Below are positions 33,920-43,381 of a DNA stretch of 64,000 nt, one piece after another. Numbering within the stretch: the stretch's first letter is position 1; every line of letters begins with the position of its first letter. Location: the NCBI RefSeq assembly GCF_036014115.1, contig NZ_CP107913.1, forward strand, positions 2,731,001 to 2,795,000. Reading direction: 5' to 3'. Under the pieces are notes generated by a model. The model searched no databases and was not told the DNA's origin. It was given only the letters and a program-made list of their open reading frames with translations. Source of the stretch: Streptomyces sp. NBC_00448 (lineage in GTDB: Bacteria > Actinomycetota > Actinomycetes > Streptomycetales > Streptomycetaceae). The position numbers and the translations under genes were made by a program.

Positions 33920-35040
33920 CGAACAGGCCCGCGGTGATCCACCGCAAGGACGGTTCCCGGCGCGGTTTCGGCCGCCAGTGGCGGCGCACCGGGCGGTGGC
34001 ACTCCCTCGACGGCGAGGGCGACCTGCCCGAGCAGCGGCGCTGCACGGCCGACGTGGTGGTGGACTGCGCGGTCTACGAGGACGGCTGCCGGGCCGCCTC
34101 CCTGCCCCCGCAGCAGGCCCTGGACGAGGCCCGCAAGCGCGGCGGCTTCGCGTGGATAGGGCTGCACGAGCCGGACGCGGAGCACCTGGAGGAGATCGCG
34201 GAGGTCTTCGGGCTGCATCCGCTCGCGGTCGAGGACGCCGTCCACGCCCACCAGCGGCCGAAGCTGGAGCGCTACGGCGACACCCTCTTCCTCGTCCTGA
34301 AGACCGTCGTCTTCGTCGAGCACGAGAAGCTCACCGCGACCAGCGAGGTGGTCGACACCGGCGAGGTGATGATCTTCCTCGGCCCCGACTTCGTGGTCGT
34401 GGTCCGGCACGGCAGCGCGCCCGGCCTGTCCCGGGTCAGGCGCGCCCTGGAGAGCCGCCCGGAGATGCTCGCGCACGGCCCCTCCGCCGTGCTGCACGCC
34501 ATCACCGACCAGGTCGTCGACGACTACCTCGACGTCGCCGACGCGGTCGAACTCGACGTCGACACCCTGGAGTCCGACGTCTTCTCCCCCGAGCACGGCG
34601 ACGACGCCAGCCGCATCTACCAACTCAAGCGCGAGCTCATCGAGTTCAAGCGCGCCGTCTTCCCGATGGCCCGGCCGCTGGAACGCCTCACCGAGGGCGC
34701 CGACGGCCTGATCAACGCCGAGATGGGCCGCTACTTCCGCGACGTCGCCGACCACCTCTCGCACGTCCGCGAACACCTCATCGCCTACGGCGAGTTGGTG
34801 GACGGCCTGCTTTCGGCCAACCTCAGCCAGCTCGCCGTGCAGCAGAACGTCGACATGCGCCGGATCAGCGCGGGCGCCGCGATCCTCGCCATCCCGACGA
34901 TGATCGCCGGCTTCTACGGCATGAACTTCCACCACATGCCCGAACTCGGCTGGACCTACGGCTACCCGATCATGCTCGGCGTCACCGCCGCCCTGTCCGG
35001 CCTGTGCTACCGCGCCTTCCACCGCGTCGGCTGGTTGTGA
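33916..35040 (+). CDS. corA: CorA-family magnesium/cobalt transport protein
   Basis: The 374-residue protein has the long cytoplasmic CorA domain (LHEPDAEHLEEIAEVFGLHPLAVEDAVHAHQRPKLE), a coiled region with LKRELIEFKRAVFP and two C-terminal helices. The signature FYGMNF (GMN) lies at the end of the first. The second is IMLGVTAALSGLCYRAF. The segment after GMN reads HHMPELGWTYGYP, matching the family loop. ATG 33916 overlaps the preceding stop. It would act as a pentameric Mg2+ channel. Confidence 0.92.
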   Translation: MTNRPAVIHRKDGSRRGFGRQWRRTGRWHSLDGEGDLPEQRRCTADVVVDCAVYEDGCRAASLPPQQALDEARKRGGFAWIGLHEPDAEHLEEIAEVFGLHPLAVEDAVHAHQRPKLERYGDTLFLVLKTVVFVEHEKLTATSEVVDTGEVMIFLGPDFVVVVRHGSAPGLSRVRRALESRPEMLAHGPSAVLHAITDQVVDDYLDVADAVELDVDTLESDVFSPEHGDDASRIYQLKRELIEFKRAVFPMARPLERLTEGADGLINAEMGRYFRDVADHLSHVREHLIAYGELVDGLLSANLSQLAVQQNVDMRRISAGAAILAIPTMIAGFYGMNFHHMPELGWTYGYPIMLGVTAALSGLCYRAFHRVGWL

Positions 35041-35041
35041 C

Positions 35042-35065
35042 CGGCCGGAACCGACACCCCGGCCG
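35042..35065 (+). terminator. Possible corA terminator
   Basis: CGGCCGG at 35042-35048 pairs with CCGGCCG at 35059-35065 directly after the corA stop. The 7-bp stem is short, so this is tentative. Confidence 0.35.
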
Positions 35066-35121
35066 CTCCCGTCATCCCCGGCAGGACGCCCGGAACCCGC
35101 CGGGCCCCTGGGGGAGTTGAC

Positions 35122-35724
35122 ATGGCGGAGGAACGGCACGGCGCCAACCAGCTTGCGGCACTTCGGGATTGCACCTCGGCAGCGCCCGACCGTCCCGCCC
35201 GCGCACGGGGTTCGGCGGCGTCCGCGCGGGCTGTACGGCGTAGCGGCGCCGCGCTCCTGATCGGCGCCTGCGCGGTCGCGCTCGCCGCGTGCTCCGGGTC
35301 CGGCTCGGATACGGGGTCCCCCGCGCGGTCGGCGTCCGGCGCCGCCGGTGCCGCGCCCTCGGTCTCGCGGGCCGCCTCCGCCGCCACCTTGAGCGCCGGC
35401 GCCGAGCCCGCCCTCGACCTCGTCGGCCGGTACCGTCCGGCCGGCTATCTCGGCGGGCCGGTCGCCTCGGGCTACGACTGGGCCGCGCACACCGGGGAGG
35501 AGATCGCCGAGACGCTGCCCGGCCCGCACCTCTTCCAGATCGCCTGCTCCGGCAGCGGCCACCTCACCGTACGGGCGCGGGGCGGGACGAAGGACGTGGT
35601 CTGCGGCGGCGGGGCGGTGGCCGTGCCGTTCCGCGGAAAGCTCGACGCCTTCGTGGACGGCGCGGCCGGCAACAGCGGCGTCTACGCCTGGCGCGTGCTC
35701 AGCAGGGGTCGGCGGAGCCCGTAG
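35122..35724 (+). CDS. Putative secreted lipoprotein (unknown)
   Basis: The 200-residue protein has a long basic N-terminal segment, then a signal-like stretch SGAALLIGACAVALAACSG whose LAAC is a lipobox with Cys near residue 57. If the native start is further in, the signal peptide would be conventional; ATG 35122 with GGGAG upstream is the best-supported start. The mature part contains two Cys (IACSGSG and DVVCGGG) that may form a disulfide. It overlaps the convergent Rsm22 gene by 26 bp. The function is unknown. Confidence 0.72.
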   Translation: MAEERHGANQLAALRDCTSAAPDRPARARGSAASARAVRRSGAALLIGACAVALAACSGSGSDTGSPARSASGAAGAAPSVSRAASAATLSAGAEPALDLVGRYRPAGYLGGPVASGYDWAAHTGEEIAETLPGPHLFQIACSGSGHLTVRARGGTKDVVCGGGAVAVPFRGKLDAFVDGAAGNSGVYAWRVLSRGRRSP

Positions 35725-36817
35725 CGGGGTCCGGCCCGGCCGGCGGCTGGTCCGGCGGCCACGGGTCGCCCCAACAGGCGTCGCGGGCCTCGCGGTAGAG
35801 GGGGCCCTGGCGCTTGCTGACGGTGGTGCGGGTGAGGTCGCCGGCGGCGGCGCACAGGTCGAGCAGGACCTGGCCCTTGCGGGTCTGGGGGTGGCGGACG
35901 ATGCGGTTCGCGGCGGGCACCGCGGCCGAGCCCGTCACCTCGGCGGACCCGGCGGACCCGGCGGAATCCCCCGGCCCGGCGGGACGGGCCGCGGCGACGT
36001 AGCTGAACTTCTCGTCCTCGTACGGCAGGGTGCCGCCCTTGACCTGGCGGTGCAGGGCCGAGCGGTGCACGCGCGCGGCGAAGTGGCACCAGTCGGTGCC
36101 GGTGACCGGGCACGGACCGCTGTGCGGGCAGGGCGCGAGGACGGTGAACCCGGCGGCGACGAGGCGGTCCCGGGCACCGATGATCCGCGCGTAGCCGTCG
36201 GGGGTGCCGGGTTCGGCGACGAGCGCCACGCCCCCGGGCCGGGTCGCCGCGGCGGCGGCCTCGACCAGGGCGGCGCGGTCACCGGGGGTCAGCTCGCCGA
36301 GCACGTAGGAGACGGTCACGAGATCGGCGGCGGGCAGGGCGGGCGCGCCGGACAGCGGGGCGCGGGTCCAGGTCGTGGCGCGCACGGACGGCGTCGCGGA
36401 GTCCGCGGCGAGCGCGCGGCCGAGGTCGAGGGCGGCCGCCGACCAGTCCAGTACGGTGCCGGCCGGGCCGTCCGCCCCGGGCCAGACGTCTCCGACCGCC
36501 CACCGCGCGGCGCCGGTGCCGCCGCCAAGGTCGAGATGCGTGGCCGGGGTCCAGCCGGCGGTACGGACGTGCAGCGCCGCGAGCGCGGAGCGCGCGGCGG
36601 CGTACGTGGCGGGCATCCGGTACGCGGCGTAGGCCGCCGCGTCGGCGGCGTCGCGCAGCACGGGCGCGGCGGTCGGCGTGGCGCCGCGGTAGTGCTCGAT
36701 CAGCCGGTCCACCTGGGCGGACGCCTGGGTCGGGGCGGTGGCGGCGAGCCTGCGGGTGAGCGCGGCGGCGAGATCGTCGGGCAGGTGCACAGTGGGAACG
36801 AGAGACACGACATCCAA
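35699..36817 (-). CDS. Rsm22-family small ribosomal subunit methyltransferase-like protein
   Basis: The 372-residue protein has a helical N-terminal region, a SAM-binding motif LDLGGGTGAARWAV, LVTVSYVLGEL and a Cys cluster PCPHSGPCP...DWCHFAARV that matches the iron-sulfur-binding Cys of mitochondrial and bacterial Rsm22 proteins. It is thought to act in small-subunit assembly or rRNA modification. EDEKFSYVAAAR follows the cluster, as in the family. The last eight codons overlap the convergent lipoprotein gene. ATG 36817 gives the usual start. Confidence 0.88.
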   Translation of the reverse strand: MDVVSLVPTVHLPDDLAAALTRRLAATAPTQASAQVDRLIEHYRGATPTAAPVLRDAADAAAYAAYRMPATYAAARSALAALHVRTAGWTPATHLDLGGGTGAARWAVGDVWPGADGPAGTVLDWSAAALDLGRALAADSATPSVRATTWTRAPLSGAPALPAADLVTVSYVLGELTPGDRAALVEAAAAATRPGGVALVAEPGTPDGYARIIGARDRLVAAGFTVLAPCPHSGPCPVTGTDWCHFAARVHRSALHRQVKGGTLPYEDEKFSYVAAARPAGPGDSAGSAGSAEVTGSAAVPAANRIVRHPQTRKGQVLLDLCAAAGDLTRTTVSKRQGPLYREARDACWGDPWPPDQPPAGPDPATGSADPC

Positions 36818-37009
36818 CTGTAAGGGGCGTTCGACCAGGGTTTCTCCCCTTACCGCACCCCTGGCGCCGCGGCCGGTCCCGCGCTATACACCGTCGAGCT
36901 GACCGTCTGCGACACGAAGGTCAACTCTGTCATGACATCGACTCGAATATGTGCAATCGGCAGCGGAACGGGCCCTACGTGGCTTAGCGTTCGCTGGTGT
37001 CACGGAGCG

Positions 37010-37031
37010 CCAGCACTTGGGGAAGTGCTGG
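37010..37031. promoter_or_regulatory. Perfect 9-bp stem in the leader of the sugar transferase gene
   Basis: CCAGCACTT and AAGTGCTGG flank a GGGG loop, ending 35 nt before ATG 37067. It may be an operator or an RNA hairpin in the 5' leader. The rest of the 249-bp gap upstream shows no other clear site. Confidence 0.45.
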
Positions 37032-37066
37032 GGCTCCACGTCGGTCGCGAGGTGCCAGGGGGGTCC

Positions 37067-38824
37067 ATGCGGCGTAGCGAAACAACCTCGGCAACACCTG
37101 CCCTGCCCGGAACATCCGTAGACAGTGAGCCACCACCAAGATCCGCGCGCGGCGGCGCACGGCACGCGATAGGCACCAGGGCATCGGCGCGCACCGATGC
37201 CCTTGCCGCGCACGCGATGCCGGCCGCGCACGCCACCTCCACCGCGTCCGCCCTTCCCGCTGTTCCCACCGTTCCCGTGTTGTCCGGTGCGCCCGGGCCG
37301 CCGCACGCGGCCGGCACGCCCGGAAGACCCGGGGGCGCGCCCGGCGGCTCCTGTCGGGCCCGTGCCGCGCGCGCCCTGCACGGCTGGCACGGCGTCCACC
37401 GCGTGCACAGCGCCCACGGCGACAAGGCGCCCTGGTACCTGCCGTTGACGCTGACCGTCGACGCGCTGGGCGCCGCTCTCCCGCTGGCCTCGCTCCTGCA
37501 CCGCACCGGCCGGCCGCACGCCGCCGTCTGCGGCGCGTTGGCGGCCGCGGCCTGGCTCGCGGTACGCGCCTGCCGCCGCCGCTACACCGCCGCCGCGCTC
37601 GGCGAGAGCCGCGGCCTGGCCGCCGTACTCGGCGACTGGCTGGTCCTGCTCGGTGTCCTGGCCGTGCTGCGCACCGCGTTCGAGGAGAACGCGAGCGCGT
37701 CCCTGTCCCTCGCCGGGGTCGGCGTCGCACCGCTGCTGGCCACGGCCGCGCGCGCCGTCACCCACCGCCACCTGACCGCCGCCCGGCACTCCGCCCGGGC
37801 GGTCCGCAGGGTGCTGGTGATCGGCGAACCGAGCGCCGCCGACCACGTGGTGGGCCACCTCACGGCCAGGACCGGGCACGCCTACGTGGTGGTCGGGGTG
37901 GTGCCGGTGGGCGGCGCGAAGCTGGAGTGCGCGGCGCCGGTCACCTCCCGGCTCGGCCCGGTCACGCCCACCGGCCCGGCCGAGGACGCGGGCATCGTGC
38001 TGGGCGCGGTCCGCGAGCACCGGGCCGAACTCGTCCTGGTCTCGCCGGGTCCGCGACTGACCGCCGAGCGGCTGCGCCGCCTGTCGTGGGCGCTGCACGA
38101 CGCGGGCGTGCCGCTCGCCGTGGTGCCGGGCCTGGTGGACGTGGGCCTGGCCCGGATGCGGGTCGACGCGCCCGCGGGCCTCGCGCTGCTGCACATCGCG
38201 CCACCGACCCGGGCCGGCACCCCGGTCGCGCTGAAGACCGCGGTGGACCGGACCGGCGCGGCCCTCGGACTGCTGCTGCTCGCCCCGCTGTTCGCGGTGC
38301 TGGCCTCCGCGATCCGGCTCACCTCGCCGGGCCCGGCCTTCCACCGGCAGATCCGGTACGGGCGGGCGGGTGCGCCGTTCACCATGTGGAAGTTCCGCAC
38401 GATGGTGGTCGACGCGGAGTCCCGCAGGCCCGAGTTGGAGCTGTCCGGCGGCAACGAGAACGACGGGCTGATGTTCAAGATGCGCCGCGACCCGCGGATC
38501 ACCCGGATCGGCCGGGTGCTGCGGCGCTGCTCGCTGGACGAGCTGCCGCAGCTGCTGAACGTGCTGCGCGGCGACATGTCGCTGGTCGGCCCGCGCCCGC
38601 CGCTGCCCGACGAGGTGGCCCGCTACGACGAGGTGGCCCGCCGCCGCCTCGCGGTGCGCCCGGGCATCACCGGGCTGTGGCAGGTCAGCGGGCGCAGCGA
38701 GCTGTCGTGGGACGAGACGCTGGCGATCGACCTGCGGTACGTCGACAACTGGTCGCTGGCCGGCGACGTGGACGTGATGGCCCGTACCCTGCGGGCGGTC
38801 GTCGACGGACGCGGGGCCTACTGA
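37067..38824 (+). CDS. Polyprenyl-phosphate sugar-1-phosphate transferase (exopolysaccharide initiation)
   Basis: The 585-residue protein opens with about 110 Ala/Pro/Thr-rich residues, then has four or five membrane helices (TVDALGAALPLASLLH onward), a CoA/nucleotide-binding-like middle domain (VLVIGEPSAADHVVGHL) and a C-terminal bacterial sugar transferase domain from about residue 400. The latter has YGRAGAPFTMWKFRTMVVDAE, DELPQLLNVLRGDMSLVGPRP and VRPGITGLWQVSGRSELSWDE. It would transfer a sugar-1-P to undecaprenyl-P as the first step of a surface polymer. ATG 37067 with AGGGGGG upstream is preferred over the in-frame ATG 36932. Confidence 0.92.
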   Translation: MRRSETTSATPALPGTSVDSEPPPRSARGGARHAIGTRASARTDALAAHAMPAAHATSTASALPAVPTVPVLSGAPGPPHAAGTPGRPGGAPGGSCRARAARALHGWHGVHRVHSAHGDKAPWYLPLTLTVDALGAALPLASLLHRTGRPHAAVCGALAAAAWLAVRACRRRYTAAALGESRGLAAVLGDWLVLLGVLAVLRTAFEENASASLSLAGVGVAPLLATAARAVTHRHLTAARHSARAVRRVLVIGEPSAADHVVGHLTARTGHAYVVVGVVPVGGAKLECAAPVTSRLGPVTPTGPAEDAGIVLGAVREHRAELVLVSPGPRLTAERLRRLSWALHDAGVPLAVVPGLVDVGLARMRVDAPAGLALLHIAPPTRAGTPVALKTAVDRTGAALGLLLLAPLFAVLASAIRLTSPGPAFHRQIRYGRAGAPFTMWKFRTMVVDAESRRPELELSGGNENDGLMFKMRRDPRITRIGRVLRRCSLDELPQLLNVLRGDMSLVGPRPPLPDEVARYDEVARRRLAVRPGITGLWQVSGRSELSWDETLAIDLRYVDNWSLAGDVDVMARTLRAVVDGRGAY

Positions 38825-38886
38825 TGGAGCGGCCAAGAACCCCGCAAGGGCCCGAGCCCGGCACCGGCCCCGGGCCCACACGCGGA

Positions 38887-38952
38887 GTACGCGCCGCCGG
38901 ATCACGCGGCGCCGGCTTACGCGGCGCCGGACCCGGATTACGCGGCGCCGGC
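38887..38952. repeat. 15-nt tandem copies of the fcl 3' end
   Basis: TTACGCGGCGCCGG, which contains the fcl stop (TTA at 38938-38940), is repeated at 38917 and, with changes, at 38902 and 38888. The extra copies lie downstream of the stop on the minus strand and fill most of the 113-bp gap to the sugar transferase gene. Confidence 0.7.
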
Positions 38953-39888
38953 GCCCTGTTCGGCCCGCCAGCCCGCGTACACCGACGCGATGCCGTCGCG
39001 CAGCGCGATCCGCGGCCGCCAGCCCAGCGACCGCAGCCGGGACACGTCCAGCAGCTTGCGCGGGGTTCCGTCGGGCTTGCCGGTGTCCCAGCCGATGGTG
39101 CCGCGGTAGCCGACCACGTCCCTTACCGTCTCGGCGAGTTCGCGGACGGTCAGGTCCTCACCGCAGCCGACGTTGACCGGTTCGTCGGCGTCGTACTCCC
39201 GCAGCAGCAGCGCGCAGGCCGACGCGAGGTCGTCCACGTGCAGGAACTCGCGGCGCGGGGTGCCGCTGCCCCACAGCACCAGTTCGGGCAGCCGGTCGCG
39301 TTCGGCCTCGTGGAAGCGGCGGATCAGCGCGGGCAGCACGTGCGAGGTGGCGAGGTCGAAGTTGTCGCCGGGGCCGTAGAGGTTGGTCGGCATCGCCGAG
39401 ACGAACCCGGCGCCGTACTGTCGCCGGTAGGACCGGACCTGGACGATGCCGGCGATCTTCGCGAGGGCGTACGCCTCGTTGGTGGGCTCCAACGGGCCGG
39501 TGAGCAGGGCCTCTTCGCGGATGGGCTGGTCGGCCAGCCGAGGGTAGATGCAGCTGGAGCCGAGGAACAGCAGCCGGCGGACGCCGGCTTGGTGGGCGCC
39601 GGCGATCACGCTCAACTGGATGCCGAGGTTGTCCTCCAGGAACTGCACCGGGTAGGTCGAGTTGGCCATGATCCCCCCGACCCGGGCGGCGGCCAGCACC
39701 ACCGCGTCCGGCCGGGTGTCGCGCAGGTAGGCGGCGGTGCCGGCGGCGTCGCGCAGGTCGAGTTCGGCGCGGGTCCGGGTCAGCACCCGGTGGCCGTCAG
39801 CGGTCAGCCGGCGGGCGATCGCGGAACCGACCAGCCCGCGGTGGCCGGCGACGAATATCCGGGCGCCGGGCGGCAGCAGTTCGGTCAT
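38938..39888 (-). CDS. fcl: GDP-L-fucose synthase
   Basis: Fcl epimerises and reduces GDP-4-keto-6-deoxy-mannose to GDP-L-fucose with NADPH. The 316-residue short-chain dehydrogenase shows the Rossmann motif FVAGHRGLVGSAIARRL, the catalytic Ser in LFLGSSCIYP and YxxxK in NEAYALAKIAG, plus PTNLYGPGDNFD and FLHVDDLA. ATG 39888 fits the canonical start. It is divergent from gmd with 186 bp between them, so the two enzymes of the pathway flank a shared control region. Confidence 0.95.
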   Translation of the reverse strand: MTELLPPGARIFVAGHRGLVGSAIARRLTADGHRVLTRTRAELDLRDAAGTAAYLRDTRPDAVVLAAARVGGIMANSTYPVQFLEDNLGIQLSVIAGAHQAGVRRLLFLGSSCIYPRLADQPIREEALLTGPLEPTNEAYALAKIAGIVQVRSYRRQYGAGFVSAMPTNLYGPGDNFDLATSHVLPALIRRFHEAERDRLPELVLWGSGTPRREFLHVDDLASACALLLREYDADEPVNVGCGEDLTVRELAETVRDVVGYRGTIGWDTGKPDGTPRKLLDVSRLRSLGWRPRIALRDGIASVYAGWRAEQGAGAA

Positions 39889-40074
39889 GGCGGCGATTGT
39901 GCCAGCCGTTCGGGGCGGCATGGTGCCGATCCCCCTGTTCCGCCGATTCCCTGAATTGCCCTGACAGCCTGTCCCGGGTGCGCGCCTGACCGACCGCACA
40001 CCGACGGCCCGGCTTGGCGGCCCCGGCCACGGGTCCGGCAACCGGCCCCGACCACTCCACCTCTGGGGGAACAC

Positions 40075-41088
40075 GTGGGCAAGACCGCCCTCATCACCGG
40101 CGTCACCGGGCAGGACGGCTCGTACCTGGCCGAACTGCTGCTGTCCAAGGGCTACACGGTGCACGGCATCGTGCGCCGCTCCTCGTCCTTCAACACCGAG
40201 CGGATCGACCACATCTACCAGGACCCGCAGGAGGCCCACCGGTCGCTGGTGCTGCACCACGCCGACCTGTCCGACGGGGTGGCGCTGGTGAACCTGCTGC
40301 GCGACGTCCAGCCGGGCGAGATCTACAACCTCGGCGCCCAGTCGCATGTGCGGGTCTCCTTCGACGCCCCGATGTACACCGGTGACGTCACCGGCCTGGG
40401 CGCGCTGCGGCTGCTGGAGGCGGTCCGGGCCAGCGGCATCGGCGCCCGTGTCTACCAGGCGTCCTCCTCCGAGATGTTCGGCGCCACCCCGCCCCCGCAG
40501 CACGAGGGCACCCCCTTCCACCCGCGCAGCCCCTACGCCTGCGCGAAGGTCTTCGGTTACTGGGCGACGGTCAACTACCGTGAGGCGTACGGGATGTACG
40601 CGGTGAACGGCATCCTGTTCAACCACGAGTCACCGCGCCGCGGCGAGACCTTCGTGACCCGCAAGATCACCCGCGCGGTGGCCCGGATCAAGGCCGGCCT
40701 GCAACAGCGGCTCTACCTCGGAAACCTGGACGCGGTCCGCGACTGGGGCTACGCACCGGAGTACGTGGACGCGATGTGGCGGATGCTGCAACGGGACGAA
40801 CCCGAGGACTACGTGGTGGCCACCGGACGGGCCGCCACCGTACGGCAGTTCCTCGACACGGCGTTCGCGCACGCCGACCTCGACCCGGCCGAGCATGTGC
40901 GCTACGACCCCAAGTACGAGCGGCCCAGCGAAGTGGACGCGCTCATCGGCGACGCCTCCAAGGCCGGCGACCTGCTCGGCTGGCGAGCACAGGTCAGGGT
41001 CGAGGAGCTGGCCCGGCTGATGGTGGACGCCGACATGCGGCAGGTGGCGGATCAGCTGGCGGGCGCGAGCGTCCGCATCGACCGGTAG
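40075..41088 (+). CDS. gmd: GDP-mannose 4,6-dehydratase
   Basis: Gmd converts GDP-D-mannose to GDP-4-keto-6-deoxy-D-mannose, the first step to GDP-fucose or GDP-rhamnose. The 337-residue protein has [20 protein letters not shown] (NADP site), [39 protein letters not shown] (YxxxK) and [19 protein letters not shown], all family blocks. GTG 40075 follows GGGGGAA. The next gene starts 67 nt downstream in the same direction. Confidence 0.97.
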   Translation: MGKTALITGVTGQDGSYLAELLLSKGYTVHGIVRRSSSFNTERIDHIYQDPQEAHRSLVLHHADLSDGVALVNLLRDVQPGEIYNLGAQSHVRVSFDAPMYTGDVTGLGALRLLEAVRASGIGARVYQASSSEMFGATPPPQHEGTPFHPRSPYACAKVFGYWATVNYREAYGMYAVNGILFNHESPRRGETFVTRKITRAVARIKAGLQQRLYLGNLDAVRDWGYAPEYVDAMWRMLQRDEPEDYVVATGRAATVRQFLDTAFAHADLDPAEHVRYDPKYERPSEVDALIGDASKAGDLLGWRAQVRVEELARLMVDADMRQVADQLAGASVRIDR

Positions 41089-41155
41089 CGCCGAGGCGAG
41101 AGCTTCGGCACCTTCCCGCACCATCCCGGGCACATTCCGTAGAGGAGAGCAACGC

Positions 41156-43381
41156 ATGCGCAGATGGCCGGTGTTGACGGCTGCCCTCGCCTTGGCAGCC
41201 GCGGCTTTGGGGATCGTGGGGCCGCCCCCGGCGACCGCACTGCAACCACCCGTCGGCATCACCGCCGGGAACCTGCCCACCTACCAGACCAACGGCATCG
41301 TCTGGGCGATGGCACAGTCCGGCGGCGACGTCTACGCCGGCGGCACCTTCTCCACGATCCGCCCGCCGGGGGCCGCCGCCGGCACCAGCGAGACGGCGGC
41401 CGGGAACTTCGCGTCGTTCAACGCGGCCACCGGCCAACCCGCCGGCTGCCAGCCCGCGTTCACCGTGGGCTCGGACAACGCCACGGTACGGGCGCTGGCG
41501 GTCTCCCCCGACGGCAAGACGCTGTACGCGGGCGGCTTCTTCGGCACGGCCGGCGGCACCGGCGTGAGCAGCCTGGCCGCGATCAACCTGGCCACCTGCG
41601 CCGTCAGCACCACCTTCCGCCCGGCGGTGAGCGGCACGGTGCGCACCATCGTGGCCACCGACGACGCGGTGTACTTCGGCGGCGACGTCACCTCCGTCGA
41701 CGGCACCACCCGGCACCGCTACGCGGCGGTCAGCGCCGCCGACGGCGCGCTGCTGCCGTGGGCGCCCGACGTGGACAACCCCGGCCGGGCGCTCGCGCTG
41801 ACCCCGAACGGCGAGGACGCCATCCTCGGCGGTGACTTCAACACCGTCGACGGTGCCGACTCGCACTCCCTCGCGGTCGTCGACGCCACCACCGGCGGCA
41901 CGCTGGTGAAGGCATACCCGACCGGCTTCTTCGACGCGGCCTCCGTCACCAAGACCATCTACGTCGACCCGGCGAGCAACAGCTTCTACACCGGCAACGA
42001 GGGCACCGGCGGCGGTGTCTTCGACGGCCGGGCCCGCTTCAGCCTCACCGACTTCAGCCAGGTCTGGCGGGACAACTGCCTGGGGGCCACCCAGACGGTC
42101 GCGGTCTACCAGAGCGTGCTGTACAGCGGCAGCCACGCCCACGACTGCTCCAGCATGGGCGAGTACCCGAACTCGGTGCGCAAGCACCTGCTCGCCGAGC
42201 CGGTCGGCGACCCGCACCTGGTGTCGTGGTTCCCCGACACCAACGACGGGATCGGCGAGCAGATCGGCCCGCGGGTGATGTCGTTCTCCTCGGTCGGCTC
42301 CACCGAATACCTGTGGGTCGGCGGGGAGTTCACCACGGTCAACGGCACCGCGCAGCAGGGCCTGACCCGCTTCCCCAGCTCCCCGGACACCACCGCCCCG
42401 AGCCTGCCGCAGACCTCGGTGACGAGCATCAACCCGGATTCGGTGAAGGTCAGTTGGCAGTCGAGCCTCGACCTCGACGACAGCCTGCTGACCTACCGGG
42501 TGTACCGCAACGGCTCGACCACGCCGATCTACACCACCACCGGCAGCTCGCTTCCGTGGGTGCGCCCGCAGATCACCTTCACCGACACCGACGTCACACC
42601 GGGCGTGAAGTACACCTACCGGGTCTCGGCGAGCGACGGCACCAACACCACCGCGCTGTCGCCGAACGCGTCCGCGACGGTGCCGACTTCGGCCGAGGCG
42701 TACCCGGCGAAGGTCCTCGCCGACGGCGCGACGCTGTACTGGCGGTACGACGCGGCGTCCGGCTCCTACACCGCGGACTCCTCGGCGTCCGACGACAGCG
42801 GGGTCAGCGTCGGCGGCCCGGTGCACGGCGTGACGCCGGGCGCGGTGCCGGGCTCCAAGGCGTACACGTTCAACGGCACTTCGCAGTGGACGTACAGCGA
42901 CCGGCAGCACCCGCAGCCGAAGCAGTACAGCATCGAGGCGTGGTTCAAGACCACGACCACCAAGGGCGGGAAGATCATCGGCTTCGGCGACGACCCCACC
43001 CAGACCAGCGTCCACTACGACAAGCACATCTACATGCTCAACAGCGGGCAGCTGGTCTTCGGCATCAACTCCCCCAAGGTCCAGACGATCACCACCTCGG
43101 CGAAGTACAACGACGGCGCCTGGCACCACGTGGTCGCCACCGAGGGCACCGGCGGCTCGAAGCTCTACGTCGACGGCGTGCTCAAGGGGTCGAACACGGC
43201 CATGACCGGCAGCGAGGCGTACGCCGGCTACTGGCGGGTCGGCGGCGACAACCTCAACGGCTGGCCGACCCGGCCCACCAGCGACGACCTGGCCGGCTCG
43301 ATCGACGAGGCCGCGGTCTACCCGACCGTGCTGACGGCCGCGCAGGTCGCGAGCCACTACGCGCTCAGGACCGCCGGGTGA
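41156..43381 (+). CDS. Secreted propeller-like/FN3/LamG protein
   Basis: The 741-residue protein has a Sec signal peptide (MRRWPVLTAALALAAAALG...ATA), then repeats of the delta-60/beta-propeller type (ALAVSPDGKTLYAGGFF, AVYFGGDVTSVDG, EDAILGGDFNTVDG, LWVGGEFTTVNG) to about residue 400. A fibronectin type III domain (about 410-515) and a C-terminal LamG/concanavalin-like domain (about 565-740; YSIEAWFKTTT, YNDGAWHHVVA, LYVDGVLKG) follow. It is probably an extracellular glycan-binding protein. Its stop overlaps the next GTG (GTGA), tying it to the downstream lipoprotein and glycosyltransferase. Confidence 0.9.
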   Translation: MRRWPVLTAALALAAAALGIVGPPPATALQPPVGITAGNLPTYQTNGIVWAMAQSGGDVYAGGTFSTIRPPGAAAGTSETAAGNFASFNAATGQPAGCQPAFTVGSDNATVRALAVSPDGKTLYAGGFFGTAGGTGVSSLAAINLATCAVSTTFRPAVSGTVRTIVATDDAVYFGGDVTSVDGTTRHRYAAVSAADGALLPWAPDVDNPGRALALTPNGEDAILGGDFNTVDGADSHSLAVVDATTGGTLVKAYPTGFFDAASVTKTIYVDPASNSFYTGNEGTGGGVFDGRARFSLTDFSQVWRDNCLGATQTVAVYQSVLYSGSHAHDCSSMGEYPNSVRKHLLAEPVGDPHLVSWFPDTNDGIGEQIGPRVMSFSSVGSTEYLWVGGEFTTVNGTAQQGLTRFPSSPDTTAPSLPQTSVTSINPDSVKVSWQSSLDLDDSLLTYRVYRNGSTTPIYTTTGSSLPWVRPQITFTDTDVTPGVKYTYRVSASDGTNTTALSPNASATVPTSAEAYPAKVLADGATLYWRYDAASGSYTADSSASDDSGVSVGGPVHGVTPGAVPGSKAYTFNGTSQWTYSDRQHPQPKQYSIEAWFKTTTTKGGKIIGFGDDPTQTSVHYDKHIYMLNSGQLVFGINSPKVQTITTSAKYNDGAWHHVVATEGTGGSKLYVDGVLKGSNTAMTGSEAYAGYWRVGGDNLNGWPTRPTSDDLAGSIDEAAVYPTVLTAAQVASHYALRTAG

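Noticed and set aside
36932-37066. Earlier ATG for the sugar transferase
   Set aside because: The added residues cover the leader hairpin and lack a ribosome site, whereas ATG 37067 has AGGGGGG just upstream.
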